In this document: positions 1-8,604 of the stretch, piece by piece
How positions within the stretch are numbered: position 1 is the stretch's first letter
Layout: each line of letters starts with the position of its first letter
Assembly (NCBI GenBank): GCA_016935665.1
Contig: JAFGQN010000223.1
Location: 1-64,000 of the forward strand
DNA length: 64,000 bases
Reading direction: 5' to 3'
DNA from: Deltaproteobacteria bacterium
GTDB lineage: Bacteria; Myxococcota_A; Polyangia; JAAYKL01
Notes under the pieces: generated by a model
What the model saw: the letters and a program-made list of their open reading frames with translations, nothing else
Database searches by the model: none
What the model was told of the DNA's origin: nothing
Position numbers and translations under genes: made by a program

Positions 1-84
1 ACCCGGAACGATGTCACTCACCATTGTCAGTAGCTCACCCGCACCCGGAACGATGTCACTCACCATTGTCAGTAGCTCACCCGC
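1..84. repeat. 42-bp tandem repeat, two copies, at window edge
   Basis: Positions 1-42 and 43-84 are identical, and a third copy begins at 85 but diverges after a few bases. The unit length is a multiple of three. Read on the minus strand it gives a 14-residue unit (ELLTMVSDIVPGAG) in a frame open from a GTG near 111 to the window edge. Read on the plus strand it gives SLTIVSSSPAPGTM. Both frames are open here, so I cannot say which, if either, is translated. The array may extend to the left of the window. Confidence 0.9.
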
Positions 85-126
85 ACCTGGAAGTAAATAT
101 CCGCCGCTGATCACGTCTTGCCGGCT

Positions 127-162
127 CTATCGACCGTTCATACAGTCCTATCGACCGTTCAT
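127..162. repeat. 15-bp direct repeat with 21-bp period
   Basis: CTATCGACCGTTCAT occurs at 127-141 and again at 148-162, separated by six bases. It follows the 42-bp array directly. No function is evident; it may be the decayed end of the same repetitive tract. Confidence 0.8.
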
Positions 163-415
163 CATTTTTCTGGAAGAAGCCCCCTTTGGTTATGCGTCAC
201 AGTGATGTTCGACGACGTTGTAGCCAAAAAAAAACTCCCTGCCCTTCTCGCATGTACTGAAATGATTAAACAAATTAAAATCGCCTACTGTATTCAATAT
301 CTTTTTTAGCCAATTGGCGCTTTTGCATGGTGCGAAGGCACACTTTACTTAGGACACTGATCGAAATCACGCGGGCGCGTTTTTTTTTTTGGAAATTTGG
401 CATGTTGCCAACCAG
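163..415. other. Intergenic stretch downstream of feoB
   Basis: No gene with a convincing start is visible. Immediately after the feoB stop codon there is a short inverted repeat, TTGGCA-TGT-TGCCAA (397-411). No T-run follows it on the minus strand, so it is not a canonical terminator. A run of T lies at 380-390 on the plus strand. Confidence 0.5.
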
Positions 416-2548
416 TCACAACCCCAGCAACGAACCAATTTGAAACACCAGCAACGAGAGAACATACGCAATCGCCGTCAGCCCGAAGAATTGCAGGGCT
501 GGCCATTTCCAGCTGCCCGACTCTTTGCGGGTGATGGCGATGGTGGCCATGCAGGGGGTGGCGATGAGTAAAAAGAGCATGAGGGAAAAGCCAATGAGCG
601 GGGAGTAGTCGCGCGCCAGGGATTCGCGCAGGGTGTCTTCGCCGGTTTCGCCGGGGTCGCCCAGTGCGTAGATGACGCCCAGCTGGGATACGAATACTTC
701 TTTGGCGGTGAAAGCGCCAATGGTGGCGACGCCGATTTTCCAGTCGAAGCCCAACGGGGCGATGAGGGGTTCGATGGCCTTTCCGATGCGGCCGGCTACT
801 GAGTGCTCCAGTTGCCTGAACGACTGCGCATTATCGTTACTGCCCGCAGATGCCAAATCCACCGAGGCGGCAGCGTTGGTTTCCTGTGCCGGACTGGCAG
901 TGTATTTGGGATAGGTGGTGAGCGCCCACATGATAACGGAAATGCCCAGAATCATGGTGCCCGCTTTTTTAAGGTAAAGCCACGAACTGAGCATCATGCG
1001 GCTGACCACCGAACGCCAGGTGGGCAAACGGTACGGGGGAAGCTCCATCACAAACGGCGCTTCTTCGCCTTTGAGCACGGTGTTGCGCAGTATCAACGCC
1101 AGAATGAACGCCAGAAAAATACCGATGAAATAAATGGCAAACAGCATTGGGGCGTGCAATGGCGGCGCAAAAAAAGCAGGGATGAGGAGCATCCAGATGG
1201 GCAACCTGGCGCCGCAGCTCATGAGGGGCAACACCAGCATGGTGGCCAGGCGGTCCCGTTCGTTTTCCATGGTGCGCGTGGCCATGATGCCGGGAATGGT
1301 GCATCCGAAACCGGTGACCAGCGGGATGAAACTGCGGCCGTGCAAGCCAAAGCGATGCATGAGACGATCGGTTAAAAACGCCGCCCGCGACATGTAGCCG
1401 CTATCCTGCAAAATAGCCAGGCCTAAAAAAAGCAGGACAATGTTAGGTAAAAACACCAGCACGCCGCCCACGCCACCTATGATGCCGTCCACTAATAGCG
1501 ACTGAATATCCATGGCTTTGTCGTTGGGCCAATAGGTCACTATCGCATCCGCCATCAGCCCGAAAAGCTGGTCGATCCAGTCCATGGGATAGGCGCCCAC
1601 CGTAAACGTGAGCCAGAAGATGGCGTACATCACCAACAGAAATATGGGAATTCCCAGCACGCGATGCACCACGATGGCATCAATGCGATCCGACTGAATG
1701 CGCGTATCAATGTGGGAGACCTGCACCACCACTTCCCGAAGCAGCCCATCGACAAAACCGTAGTAACGCTCCGTAACGTACAGGGCCACGTCCTCACCAG
1801 TAAAGGCTTCGATGGTGGCCCGCTCTTTTTTGGCCACTTCCAAAGCGTCGCGACCGGGTTTACCACGCTCCAGCACTCGTGTGACAAACAAATGGTCGTC
1901 CTGGAGTATCTTGACGGCGTACCATTCCCTGGCGTCTTCCGGTACCGACGTTTTACTCAGGGCGTCGACAACATGTTCAATGGCGCTTTCCAGTCGTTCC
2001 CCCAGCATGAGCCGACTCTTTATGCCATCTTTTTGGGCCACTTCTGCAATTTTCTCTTTGAGCGCATCCAGCCCCTGCTGCCTGTGTCCCACGGTCTCCA
2101 CCACGGGAAATCCAAGCAGTTTGGCCAGCAATTCAAGGTCAATGCGCTGCCCGGATTTTTTAGCCTCGTCCGACATGTTGAGACACAGCACTATTTTCCG
2201 GCTGTTTTGCATCACCTGCGCCAAAAGCACCAGACTGCGCTTGAGGGCTGTGGAATCCACCACCACCACCACCACATCCGGCCGCGCATCCACCAATTCC
2301 TGCTGCGCAATCATCTCTTCGGGAGAAAACGACGACAGACTGTAGGAGCCGGGCAAATCCCGCACTTCCACCCGCTCGCCGTTGTAGGTGTAATAGCCGT
2401 TTCGGCTTTCCACAGTCACGCCGGCGTAATTGCCCACATGCTGTCTGGAGCCAGTCAATCCGTTAAACAGGGAGGTTTTCCCGCAATTGGGACTACCCGC
2501 CAACGCCACTTTCAGGATGTTATTTTCCCGCGATTTGGTTGTGTTCAT
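416..2548 (-). CDS. feoB: Ferrous iron transport protein B (FeoB)
   Basis: FeoB is the inner-membrane Fe(II) transporter with a cytosolic N-terminal GTPase. The G1 motif GSPNCGKT is at residues 18-25, the G2 Thr near 45, G3 DLPG at 64-67 and G4 NMSD at 124-127. The C-terminal half carries the two conserved gate motifs with their cysteines (GFGCTIPG and SCGARLP), separated by hydrophobic segments, and the late motif GAFTAKEVFVSQLG. At 710 aa it is of normal length. I chose the ATG at 2548 because it overlaps the stop of the upstream regulator gene in an ATGA; a longer in-frame start at 2626 would lie inside that gene. The overlap indicates one operon and translational coupling. No separate feoA or feoC is seen, because the FeoA module is carried by the upstream protein. 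Confidence 0.96.
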   Translation of the reverse strand: MNTTKSRENNILKVALAGSPNCGKTSLFNGLTGSRQHVGNYAGVTVESRNGYYTYNGERVEVRDLPGSYSLSSFSPEEMIAQQELVDARPDVVVVVVDSTALKRSLVLLAQVMQNSRKIVLCLNMSDEAKKSGQRIDLELLAKLLGFPVVETVGHRQQGLDALKEKIAEVAQKDGIKSRLMLGERLESAIEHVVDALSKTSVPEDAREWYAVKILQDDHLFVTRVLERGKPGRDALEVAKKERATIEAFTGEDVALYVTERYYGFVDGLLREVVVQVSHIDTRIQSDRIDAIVVHRVLGIPIFLLVMYAIFWLTFTVGAYPMDWIDQLFGLMADAIVTYWPNDKAMDIQSLLVDGIIGGVGGVLVFLPNIVLLFLGLAILQDSGYMSRAAFLTDRLMHRFGLHGRSFIPLVTGFGCTIPGIMATRTMENERDRLATMLVLPLMSCGARLPIWMLLIPAFFAPPLHAPMLFAIYFIGIFLAFILALILRNTVLKGEEAPFVMELPPYRLPTWRSVVSRMMLSSWLYLKKAGTMILGISVIMWALTTYPKYTASPAQETNAAASVDLASAGSNDNAQSFRQLEHSVAGRIGKAIEPLIAPLGFDWKIGVATIGAFTAKEVFVSQLGVIYALGDPGETGEDTLRESLARDYSPLIGFSLMLFLLIATPCMATIAITRKESGSWKWPALQFFGLTAIAYVLSLLVFQIGSLLGL

Positions 2549-3297
2549 TTCACTTCCGGTTCCACCAGCACCATTTGGGCTTCTTTGAGTCGAAGACTCA
2601 GCTGTGAGCCCTGAAACTTTATCCACATGGGATCACCGGCCGGGGAAAGCCGCTCCACATAAATATTGATACCAGGCATGAGCCCCATATCCAGAATGCG
2701 CTGTCGAATGGCGCCAGTACCGCTGATGCGCACCACATTACAGGATTGACCGGGTTTCATCTCCCGAAGACTTTTCATCTGCTCGGCGATGACCTGCCGT
2801 TCATTCCTTTGAACCGTGCAACCACCAGTGCATTGTTTCTTGTCGCTGTTCACCAGGGCACAGGATTGCAACCTGGAAATGACATCGCCCCCTTCGGGGC
2901 AGGATTGAATAAATTCGAAGAAGCGAACAATGTAATCCATCCCCACATCGGACAGACTGTGCTCCAGGGCGCAGGCATCTTTTTGGGCAAACTCGTTTGG
3001 AATTCCCAGAATGTCCCTGAAGAATCGGGTCAAGAGACGATGTCGGGCATAGACCCGCCTTGCCACGCGCTCGCCGGCAGGGGTCAAATCAATGTATTCG
3101 CGTTTTTCGTAGGTGATGAGCCCCATCTCCGACAACCGGCGCATGGCGGGAATCACTGAAGCGCTGCGCACATCCCGCGCTTTGGCAATATCCTTGATTC
3201 GGGCCAGTTTGTTATCGCGCACCAGCTCAAAAATCGTCTCCATATAATCTTCGAGAGATTCACTGAGCTGGACCATGGGGATTTCTTCATCAGTCAT
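2545..3297 (-). CDS. DtxR-family metalloregulator fused to a FeoA domain
   Basis: The N-terminal part (about residues 8-130) matches the DtxR/MntR family: a winged helix (IKDIAKARDVRSASVIPAM, then GLITYEKREYIDLTP) followed by the helical metal-binding/dimerisation region with HRLL and ALEHSLSD. The C-terminal part (about 175-248) is a FeoA domain, with RILDMGLMPG, the GDPMWIK strand and LSLRLKEA. A linker with several cysteines (CPEGG, SCALV, QCTGGC) joins them. DtxR proteins normally end in an SH3-like domain related to FeoA, so this may be an elaborated version of that, but similarity to free FeoA is clear. The gene overlaps feoB by four bases, so the protein probably both senses iron and controls or assists FeoB. 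The start could instead be 3276 (MVQLSES) or 3333. Confidence 0.88.
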   Translation of the reverse strand: MTDEEIPMVQLSESLEDYMETIFELVRDNKLARIKDIAKARDVRSASVIPAMRRLSEMGLITYEKREYIDLTPAGERVARRVYARHRLLTRFFRDILGIPNEFAQKDACALEHSLSDVGMDYIVRFFEFIQSCPEGGDVISRLQSCALVNSDKKQCTGGCTVQRNERQVIAEQMKSLREMKPGQSCNVVRISGTGAIRQRILDMGLMPGINIYVERLSPAGDPMWIKFQGSQLSLRLKEAQMVLVEPEVK

Positions 3298-3418
3298 GTA
3301 GGCGCATCTACCATAACTAGGCATCTTCGGCAAAAGGAAATCACCAATCTTTAAATTAATTTTTCAAAACCACGAATAGCCCCTGTCGCATCAGGACCAA
3401 ATGGTGTACCAATCCATT

Positions 3419-3433
3419 GACATTTTTAATGTC
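3419..3433. promoter_or_regulatory. Inverted repeat between feo operon and gpmI
   Basis: GACATT-TTT-AATGTC is a perfect 6-bp inverted repeat in the divergent promoter region, 77 bases before the gpmI start and about 120 bases before the regulator gene. TTGACA at 3417-3422 overlaps it and could be a -35 element, but no good -10 follows. It is a candidate operator; the regulator is unknown. Confidence 0.3.
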
Positions 3434-3510
3434 CATACACACGCTGCCAAGCGAAACAAATGCCTGAACACCAGAGGTTGCAGGGATTCACAGATACGAC
3501 GGAGACCGAA

Positions 3511-5058
3511 ATGACAAATCAAATCAGAAAACCAGTGATGTTAATGATTCTGGATGGCTGGGGAATCGCTCCCCCCAGTGACAGCAATGCCATTAGCGTG
3601 GCCAACACCCCCGTTTTTGACAAACTGCTGGCCGAGTATCCCAATACACAGATCTCCGCCCACGGCAATTCCGTTGGACTGCCCAAAGGCCAAATGGGCA
3701 ATTCAGAAGTGGGTCATCTCAATCTGGGCGCCGGCCGCGTGGTGAAACAGGATTTGATGCGCATCAACGAGACAATCGAAAACGGCACATTTAAAACCAA
3801 TGAAAACCTAATCGCTGCAGCGGACGCTGTTAAAAAAGCCGGCGGAAAAATGCACCTGATTGGACTCTGCTCTCCCGGGGGCGTTCACAGCGCGCTGCCC
3901 CATCTGTATGCGGCGGTGGAAATGTTTTCTGGCGCCGGACTTGAAGTTTGCCTTCATGCACTGACTGACGGACGGGACACGCCCCCCTCTTCGGTGCGCG
4001 GATACATGAAAGACATTGAAGCCGAGATTAACGGCAAAGCCAAAGTGGCCACCATTATCGGCCGCTTCTGGGCCATGGACCGCGACAAACGCTGGGATCG
4101 CGTGGAACGGGGTTACAACGCCATGGTTCTGGGCGAAGGAACGCCCCACAACACCGCCGATGAGGCCATCGCCGCCGCCTACGACGCCGGCCAAACCGAC
4201 GAATTCATCGAGCCGCGCATCATCGTGGACGAGAGTGGCGCTCCCATTGGAAAAATTGAAGATGGAGACGGCATTCTGTTTTTCAACTTCCGCGCCGACC
4301 GCGCCCGGGAAATCACCATGGCGCTGGCATTTGAGGATTTCGATGGCTTTGAGCGCAAAGCCGTGCGCAAGCTTTCTCACTATGTATGCATGACGGAATT
4401 CCAGGCGGACTTTGGATTGCCCATGGCGTTTCCGCCCCTCTCCATGGACAACATCCTTGGCAAAGTGCTCGAAGATCACAATCTGACCCAGTTCCGCTGC
4501 GCCGAAACCGAAAAGTACGCCCACGTGACGTTCTTTTTCAATGGCGGCGAGGAGGAGCCGTTTAAAAACGAGTTTAGAAAACTGGTGCCCTCTCCCAAAG
4601 AAGTGGCCACATACGATTTGAAACCGCAAATGAGCGCCGATCAGGTGGGGGACGAAGTGGTGGCGCGCATCAACAGCAACGATGACGACTTCATTCTGGT
4701 CAATTTCGCCAATCCGGACATGGTGGGTCACACCGGGTTTATGGAAGCTGCCGTCAGCGCTGCTGAAACAGTGGATACCCAGGTGGGTCGTCTGGTGGAC
4801 GCCGTACTGAAAAAAGATGGTGCAGTGCTTATCACCGCCGACCACGGCAACAGTGAACAAATGAAAGACCCGGTCACTGGCGAACCGCATACGGCGCATA
4901 CCAACAATCCAGTGCCGCTCCTGTATATCGACAAACAGAATGCATCTGTTAAAATGAAGTCCGGCGGCGCGCTCAAAGATGTGGCCCCCACGATCCTGAA
5001 GGTCATGGGAATTAAGCAACCTGCTGAGATGACCGGCTTCTCGCTGATTGACGAATAA
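3511..5058 (+). CDS. gpmI: 2,3-bisphosphoglycerate-independent phosphoglycerate mutase
   Basis: This glycolytic enzyme interconverts 3- and 2-phosphoglycerate in the cytosol using two Mn2+ ions and a phosphoserine intermediate. The metal ligand Asp15 (ILDGWG) and catalytic Ser65 (MGNSEVGHLNLGAGR) are present. So are the substrate motifs DGRDTPP and FNFRADRARE and the C-terminal metal motifs DMVGHTG and TADHGNSEQM. At 515 aa it has the usual family length. The ATG at 3511 was chosen because GGAG lies seven bases upstream; the in-frame ATG at 3460 lacks a ribosome-binding site. It is transcribed away from the feo genes. Confidence 0.97.
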   Translation: MTNQIRKPVMLMILDGWGIAPPSDSNAISVANTPVFDKLLAEYPNTQISAHGNSVGLPKGQMGNSEVGHLNLGAGRVVKQDLMRINETIENGTFKTNENLIAAADAVKKAGGKMHLIGLCSPGGVHSALPHLYAAVEMFSGAGLEVCLHALTDGRDTPPSSVRGYMKDIEAEINGKAKVATIIGRFWAMDRDKRWDRVERGYNAMVLGEGTPHNTADEAIAAAYDAGQTDEFIEPRIIVDESGAPIGKIEDGDGILFFNFRADRAREITMALAFEDFDGFERKAVRKLSHYVCMTEFQADFGLPMAFPPLSMDNILGKVLEDHNLTQFRCAETEKYAHVTFFFNGGEEEPFKNEFRKLVPSPKEVATYDLKPQMSADQVGDEVVARINSNDDDFILVNFANPDMVGHTGFMEAAVSAAETVDTQVGRLVDAVLKKDGAVLITADHGNSEQMKDPVTGEPHTAHTNNPVPLLYIDKQNASVKMKSGGALKDVAPTILKVMGIKQPAEMTGFSLIDE

Positions 5059-5105
5059 TTCTTTTAAAGTCGCTCTCATTTGTCACCTTCACTCTGGGAG
5101 ACACC

Positions 5106-5702
5106 GTGGCTGATGACACTTCAAAATTTCTTGCTCGCGGCGCGACTGTTTTAGGCATTGCCGCGTTTGCCCAGTCCCGAAAAATTGACAGCTGGCAAAC
5201 TCTGGCGCCGGCGTTGCGCCACCCGGTGAAAAAGCTTGCCCAGTCTGTCGCCACCAGCGACGATGTGGTGCAGATGGCAAAGGCGGTCCTTCTGGCCACA
5301 ACGCAACAACAGCCGACGCATGTATCGGACTGGATCCGTCGCTGCATACAAAACCCAAAATTGCTGACGTTTGTTGGCGACAATCTGTCATTTCCCTGGC
5401 CACTTTGCGAGAAGACCCCCGCACCCGGCGGTTTTGACGGCGGACTGCTGGCCCTGGCCACAGCGCTGTGTCGCAACGAAAGTCGCGTCGCGGCAGCTTG
5501 CCGGCTATTTTTTGACGCACGTATCAGAACCCGGTTTTGCGATGCCGCAAAGGTGGCGTTCATTTTGGCGAAACCCGGTCAGCCCACGGCATTGCGCAAA
5601 CAAATCAAGGTGCTGGAGAACATGTTCCAGCAACGAACAACGCAGGCGTCCAGCGCCACACAGCCGGAGACAGACAATGGGCAGACTCATCAAAAAGAGT
5701 GA
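5106..5702 (+). CDS. Hypothetical protein, possible partner of the SctL-like protein
   Basis: I do not recognise this 198-aa protein. It starts with GTG at 5106, six bases after a GGGAG ribosome-binding site, and follows gpmI by 47 bases. It is helical and Ala/Leu-rich without a signal peptide or membrane segment, and ends in a polar Gln/Thr-rich tail. The next gene begins inside its 3' end (26-bp overlap), so the two are probably made together. Because that gene resembles SctL/FliH, this one sits where SctK is found in type III secretion operons (SctK-SctL). That is only a positional suggestion; I see no diagnostic SctK motif. Confidence 0.7.
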   Translation: MADDTSKFLARGATVLGIAAFAQSRKIDSWQTLAPALRHPVKKLAQSVATSDDVVQMAKAVLLATTQQQPTHVSDWIRRCIQNPKLLTFVGDNLSFPWPLCEKTPAPGGFDGGLLALATALCRNESRVAAACRLFFDARIRTRFCDAAKVAFILAKPGQPTALRKQIKVLENMFQQRTTQASSATQPETDNGQTHQKE

Positions 5703-6126
5703 ATTGAAACAGGTGCCGCTATCCCTTTCCAAAGGGGACCGGGGGTTGTTCAACGCGCTGGACGCCCAGCATCGCAAAACCCGAATCGTTGATGAAACCC
5801 GCGCGGGACTCATTGAGGCAGCTATGCTTTTGGCCATGAAAATTGTGAGTCACACGATCACATTGAGCCCTTCCATTATGGAAAAAAAATACCGAGAGGC
5901 CATTTTGGAAGTGGCATCGCTGGCGCCCGGTATCATTCGCATTCATCCGCAGGGGGCAGCGCATACGAACATTGAGTCACTGGCCACAGAGGCGGGATTC
6001 CAGCTGCAGACCGATAGCCAACTCCACCCGGCGGACTGTATCATAGAGACGGCCGACGTAACGTTGACAGCCACGGTGGATTCTGCCGTGTATCATTTTA
6101 AGAAACTGCTGAGCAACCAAACTTAA
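5677..6126 (+). CDS. SctL/FliH-like type III export stator protein, short
   Basis: This is a 149-aa protein starting at an ATG eight bases after GGAG. The C-terminal half follows the FliH/YscL pattern. A helix (KYREAILEVAS) is followed by a strand ending in the family-typical HP (IIRIHPQ). Next comes a spacer to GFQLQTDSQLHPADCIIET, matching the family's 'v..D..l.pg.c.veT' segment, and then TATVDSAVYHFKKLL. In flagellar and injectisome systems this protein binds and regulates the export ATPase. It is shorter than usual (about 200-240 aa) and lacks the long central coiled coil. No ATPase, ring or other export gene is nearby. It could be a diverged or repurposed stator protein. The N-terminal 60 residues I cannot place. 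Confidence 0.6.
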   Translation: MGRLIKKSELKQVPLSLSKGDRGLFNALDAQHRKTRIVDETRAGLIEAAMLLAMKIVSHTITLSPSIMEKKYREAILEVASLAPGIIRIHPQGAAHTNIESLATEAGFQLQTDSQLHPADCIIETADVTLTATVDSAVYHFKKLLSNQT

Positions 6127-6211
6127 CCTGGATAGGCGAAACGACCTACCCGTACAGGCTCCCCCTGTGGTTGCCCCAGGTACATTTCGAGAATTCCCTT
6201 ATACAGACCGT

Positions 6212-7297
6212 TTAATGCAATGTGTGAAACTTGCCGTCCACTTCGACTTTGGTGCGCTGTTTTTTTACCCGGTCCATTACCGGCGACATCGGCACCTTTG
6301 GCACGAGGGCGCCGGGATGCGTGACAATCAATTCATCCAGGGATGCAATGGCCTTTTCCAGGTGGGCTTCCTCTTCCTCCATCTCTTTGAGGCGCTGCTT
6401 TTTACGTCGCCGCACCAGGAAAAATCCCACGATGCAAATCAGAGCGCCCAGACCCAGCCACATGCCATCCCCGGTTACATGCATCAACCAGCCCATACCG
6501 CCAAACAACTCTTCTCGCCATTTTTTTTCGAGACGATTCACATTCTGGCCATACGACTGACGAAAGGCATCGTCAAATGAACTGCCATCCCGAATGGCAG
6601 CCAGCAGGAATCGAATGCCATTCCACCCCTCTCGTTCAATGAGAAATGTCGTAAAATCCGCCGCCTGCGCATACGCCTGCTCTGCAGATTTGGCGCCCTC
6701 GGGATACTTTTCAATTTCCTTTAGCGGTCGAATATCGTCTATCAGCGACGCCCACCAGATGCTCTGGCTGCGATGAAACGAAGACCCCTCCGACTGCAGA
6801 ATCGCCACCCCTTCGGAAAACCACCGCGGTGTGACTGCGCCCCCCGAAGCCGCCCGAAACGCCACGTGGGAAATTTCGTGAACCAGCGTCACTTCCAAAT
6901 CCTCTGACGGTCCGCCATCCATGCGTTGCAAGGGCAGCATCACCAGATTTTGCGTGGGAAAAGCCACCGCACCACTCCATAGCGGCAAACTGGTTCCAGG
7001 AGGCGCCAGACGGTGCATGTCACTTGGATGAGATACCACCCGGATGGTGATGGGGGCCACTTCTTTACTGCTCCAGTTCACGCCCAATTGCCGGTAAATG
7101 CGTGGCACATCATTGGTGCACACCCCGGAAAGCAACGCCAGAATGCCATCGTTTTTCTTTGGAACGGTAATGACGCAATGACCGCGCGTCCGTGTCACCA
7201 GGGTTTCGGTTTCCGGTAGTGGATCAATTCGTTTTGCCATTGCCACCGAATCAAGCAACAACAAAACCAACACCATCACTGGGAATAGAAACTTCAT
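6212..7297 (-). CDS. Membrane-anchored gluzincin peptidase (peptidase MA-like)
   Basis: A signal peptide (residues 1-21, ending VAMA) is followed by a domain with the zinc motif HEISH at 140-144 and a downstream Glu at 162 in WFSEGVA, the usual third ligand in gluzincins of the peptidase-MA type. A single membrane segment lies near 275-296 (MWLGLGALICIVGFFLV). It is followed by a basic stop-transfer, an acidic coiled segment and a cytoplasmic tail. The catalytic domain should thus face the periplasm. The substrate is unknown. The gene is convergent with the SctL-like gene and appears monocistronic. Confidence 0.8.
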   Translation of the reverse strand: MKFLFPVMVLVLLLLDSVAMAKRIDPLPETETLVTRTRGHCVITVPKKNDGILALLSGVCTNDVPRIYRQLGVNWSSKEVAPITIRVVSHPSDMHRLAPPGTSLPLWSGAVAFPTQNLVMLPLQRMDGGPSEDLEVTLVHEISHVAFRAASGGAVTPRWFSEGVAILQSEGSSFHRSQSIWWASLIDDIRPLKEIEKYPEGAKSAEQAYAQAADFTTFLIEREGWNGIRFLLAAIRDGSSFDDAFRQSYGQNVNRLEKKWREELFGGMGWLMHVTGDGMWLGLGALICIVGFFLVRRRKKQRLKEMEEEEAHLEKAIASLDELIVTHPGALVPKVPMSPVMDRVKKQRTKVEVDGKFHTLH

Positions 7298-7439
7298 TGC
7301 AATTTAAAGTATACACGAAGCGGGGAAAATCAATTGGATTGTTTCCCGAATATTTTTTGCAGTGAGGCATCTGCTCATCCAGCCGCACACATGATAAACA
7401 CCGGTGGAACAACTACAGATGGATTTGAGGGGGGTTGAT

Positions 7440-8564
7440 GTGTACCATGCTATCATGGGGTCCGTGACGCAAAGCCATGCGAAAACAATTCTGATTCGCC
7501 AGAAGCATGTTGATTCATGGTTCGTTTCCCGTGCCCACCTCAATATCTATCGCGGATGCAGCCACAATTGCGCCTACTGCGATGGGCGGTACGAAGGATA
7601 CCACGTTCCCGATGATTTCGGCTCAGATATAATCGCCAGGGTCAATGCGCCGGCACTGCTGGACAACGCGTTGAATCCCCTTGGAAAACGAACCTCCCTC
7701 CATTCGGGGTATATCCTGCTGGGAGGCGGTGTCTGCGACAGTTACCAACCGGTTGAGCAGACATTGGGTCTGGCCAGGGCGTGCCTCGAGGTGATTGCAC
7801 AGCGACGCCAGCCCGTTCATATTCTAACCAAATCAATCCTGGTCGAACGAGACCTGCCGATTATCCAGGAAATCAACAATCAAAGTGCCGCTGTTCTTTC
7901 GGTCAGCTTTAGCGGTGTCAACGACGACATCTCACGTATCTTTGAGCCCGGATGTCCGCCCCCGTCTGCGCGGCTTAAAATGATGAAGACGTTTGTTGCC
8001 GCCGGTATACCCGTGGGCATGTTCCTGCTGCCAGTCATTCCCGGTGTCACCGATACCGCCGAACGCATTATGCAATCGGTGGCGGCAGCGCACGAAATTG
8101 GCGCATCATTTATCCTGTTCGGCGGCATGACACTCAAAGCCGGTAGGCAACAGGATCACTTCACCAGCGTGCTGCAACATTTCGCGCCGGATGTTCTGGC
8201 CCGGTATCCCCGCATATACAAAGGCGATCACTTTGGCGCTGCGGTTATTGGGTATAGTCAGAAAATTGAACAGCGCTTCATCAACGCCATCCGAAAGTAC
8301 CCGTTGCCCAGACGAATGCCCCCCCGCCTGTACTGGGAGATTTGCAGTGAGCCGGACCGGCTGCAGATTATCCTGTCGCAGCTGAACTATTTGCAACAGG
8401 CGTCAAGACAGCGCCATCCATTTTCCAGACTGGCCAAACTGCTCGCAAACACCAGCGGCGCCCCCACACTGTTTGACCTCGCGCAACTGCCTCCCGCGCT
8501 TTGGCAACTGTATAAGGAACTCATTGCCCAAAAAGGCGAAGAATGGTTCAGCAGATTTCCGTGA
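7440..8564 (+). CDS. Radical SAM protein, SplB-like
   Basis: The motif CSHNCAYC (Cys 40, 44, 47) binds the [4Fe-4S] cluster that cleaves S-adenosylmethionine. It follows the strand NIYRGC, as in the spore-photoproduct-lyase-like branch. The remaining barrel motifs are recognisable: the Gly-rich GGGVCDSYQPVE, HILTKS, LSVSFSG, and GIPVGMFLLPVIPGVTD. The length (374 aa) fits that branch. The true substrate is unknown; DNA photoproduct repair is possible but not shown. I prefer the GTG at 7440, preceded by AGGGGGG at five bases; ATG 7455 and GTG 7404 are alternatives. Confidence 0.85.
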   Translation: MYHAIMGSVTQSHAKTILIRQKHVDSWFVSRAHLNIYRGCSHNCAYCDGRYEGYHVPDDFGSDIIARVNAPALLDNALNPLGKRTSLHSGYILLGGGVCDSYQPVEQTLGLARACLEVIAQRRQPVHILTKSILVERDLPIIQEINNQSAAVLSVSFSGVNDDISRIFEPGCPPPSARLKMMKTFVAAGIPVGMFLLPVIPGVTDTAERIMQSVAAAHEIGASFILFGGMTLKAGRQQDHFTSVLQHFAPDVLARYPRIYKGDHFGAAVIGYSQKIEQRFINAIRKYPLPRRMPPRLYWEICSEPDRLQIILSQLNYLQQASRQRHPFSRLAKLLANTSGAPTLFDLAQLPPALWQLYKELIAQKGEEWFSRFP

Positions 8565-8604
8565 TTTTTTTTGAGTTGCTGGCAGCTGCGCTTCAGTGCC
8601 GCCG

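Noticed and set aside
362-391. Terminator after feoB (ACGCG-GG-CGCGT then T-run)
   Set aside because: The T-run is on the plus strand whereas feoB is on the minus strand, and the loop would be only two bases.
416-571. Small plus-strand frames antisense to feoB and elsewhere inside long genes
   Set aside because: They have no ribosome-binding site or family motif, and the opposite-strand genes are certain from their motifs.
1664-2614. 316-codon plus-strand frame antisense to feoB
   Set aside because: It is opposite the conserved G-domain of FeoB and rich in His runs, typical of an antisense shadow.
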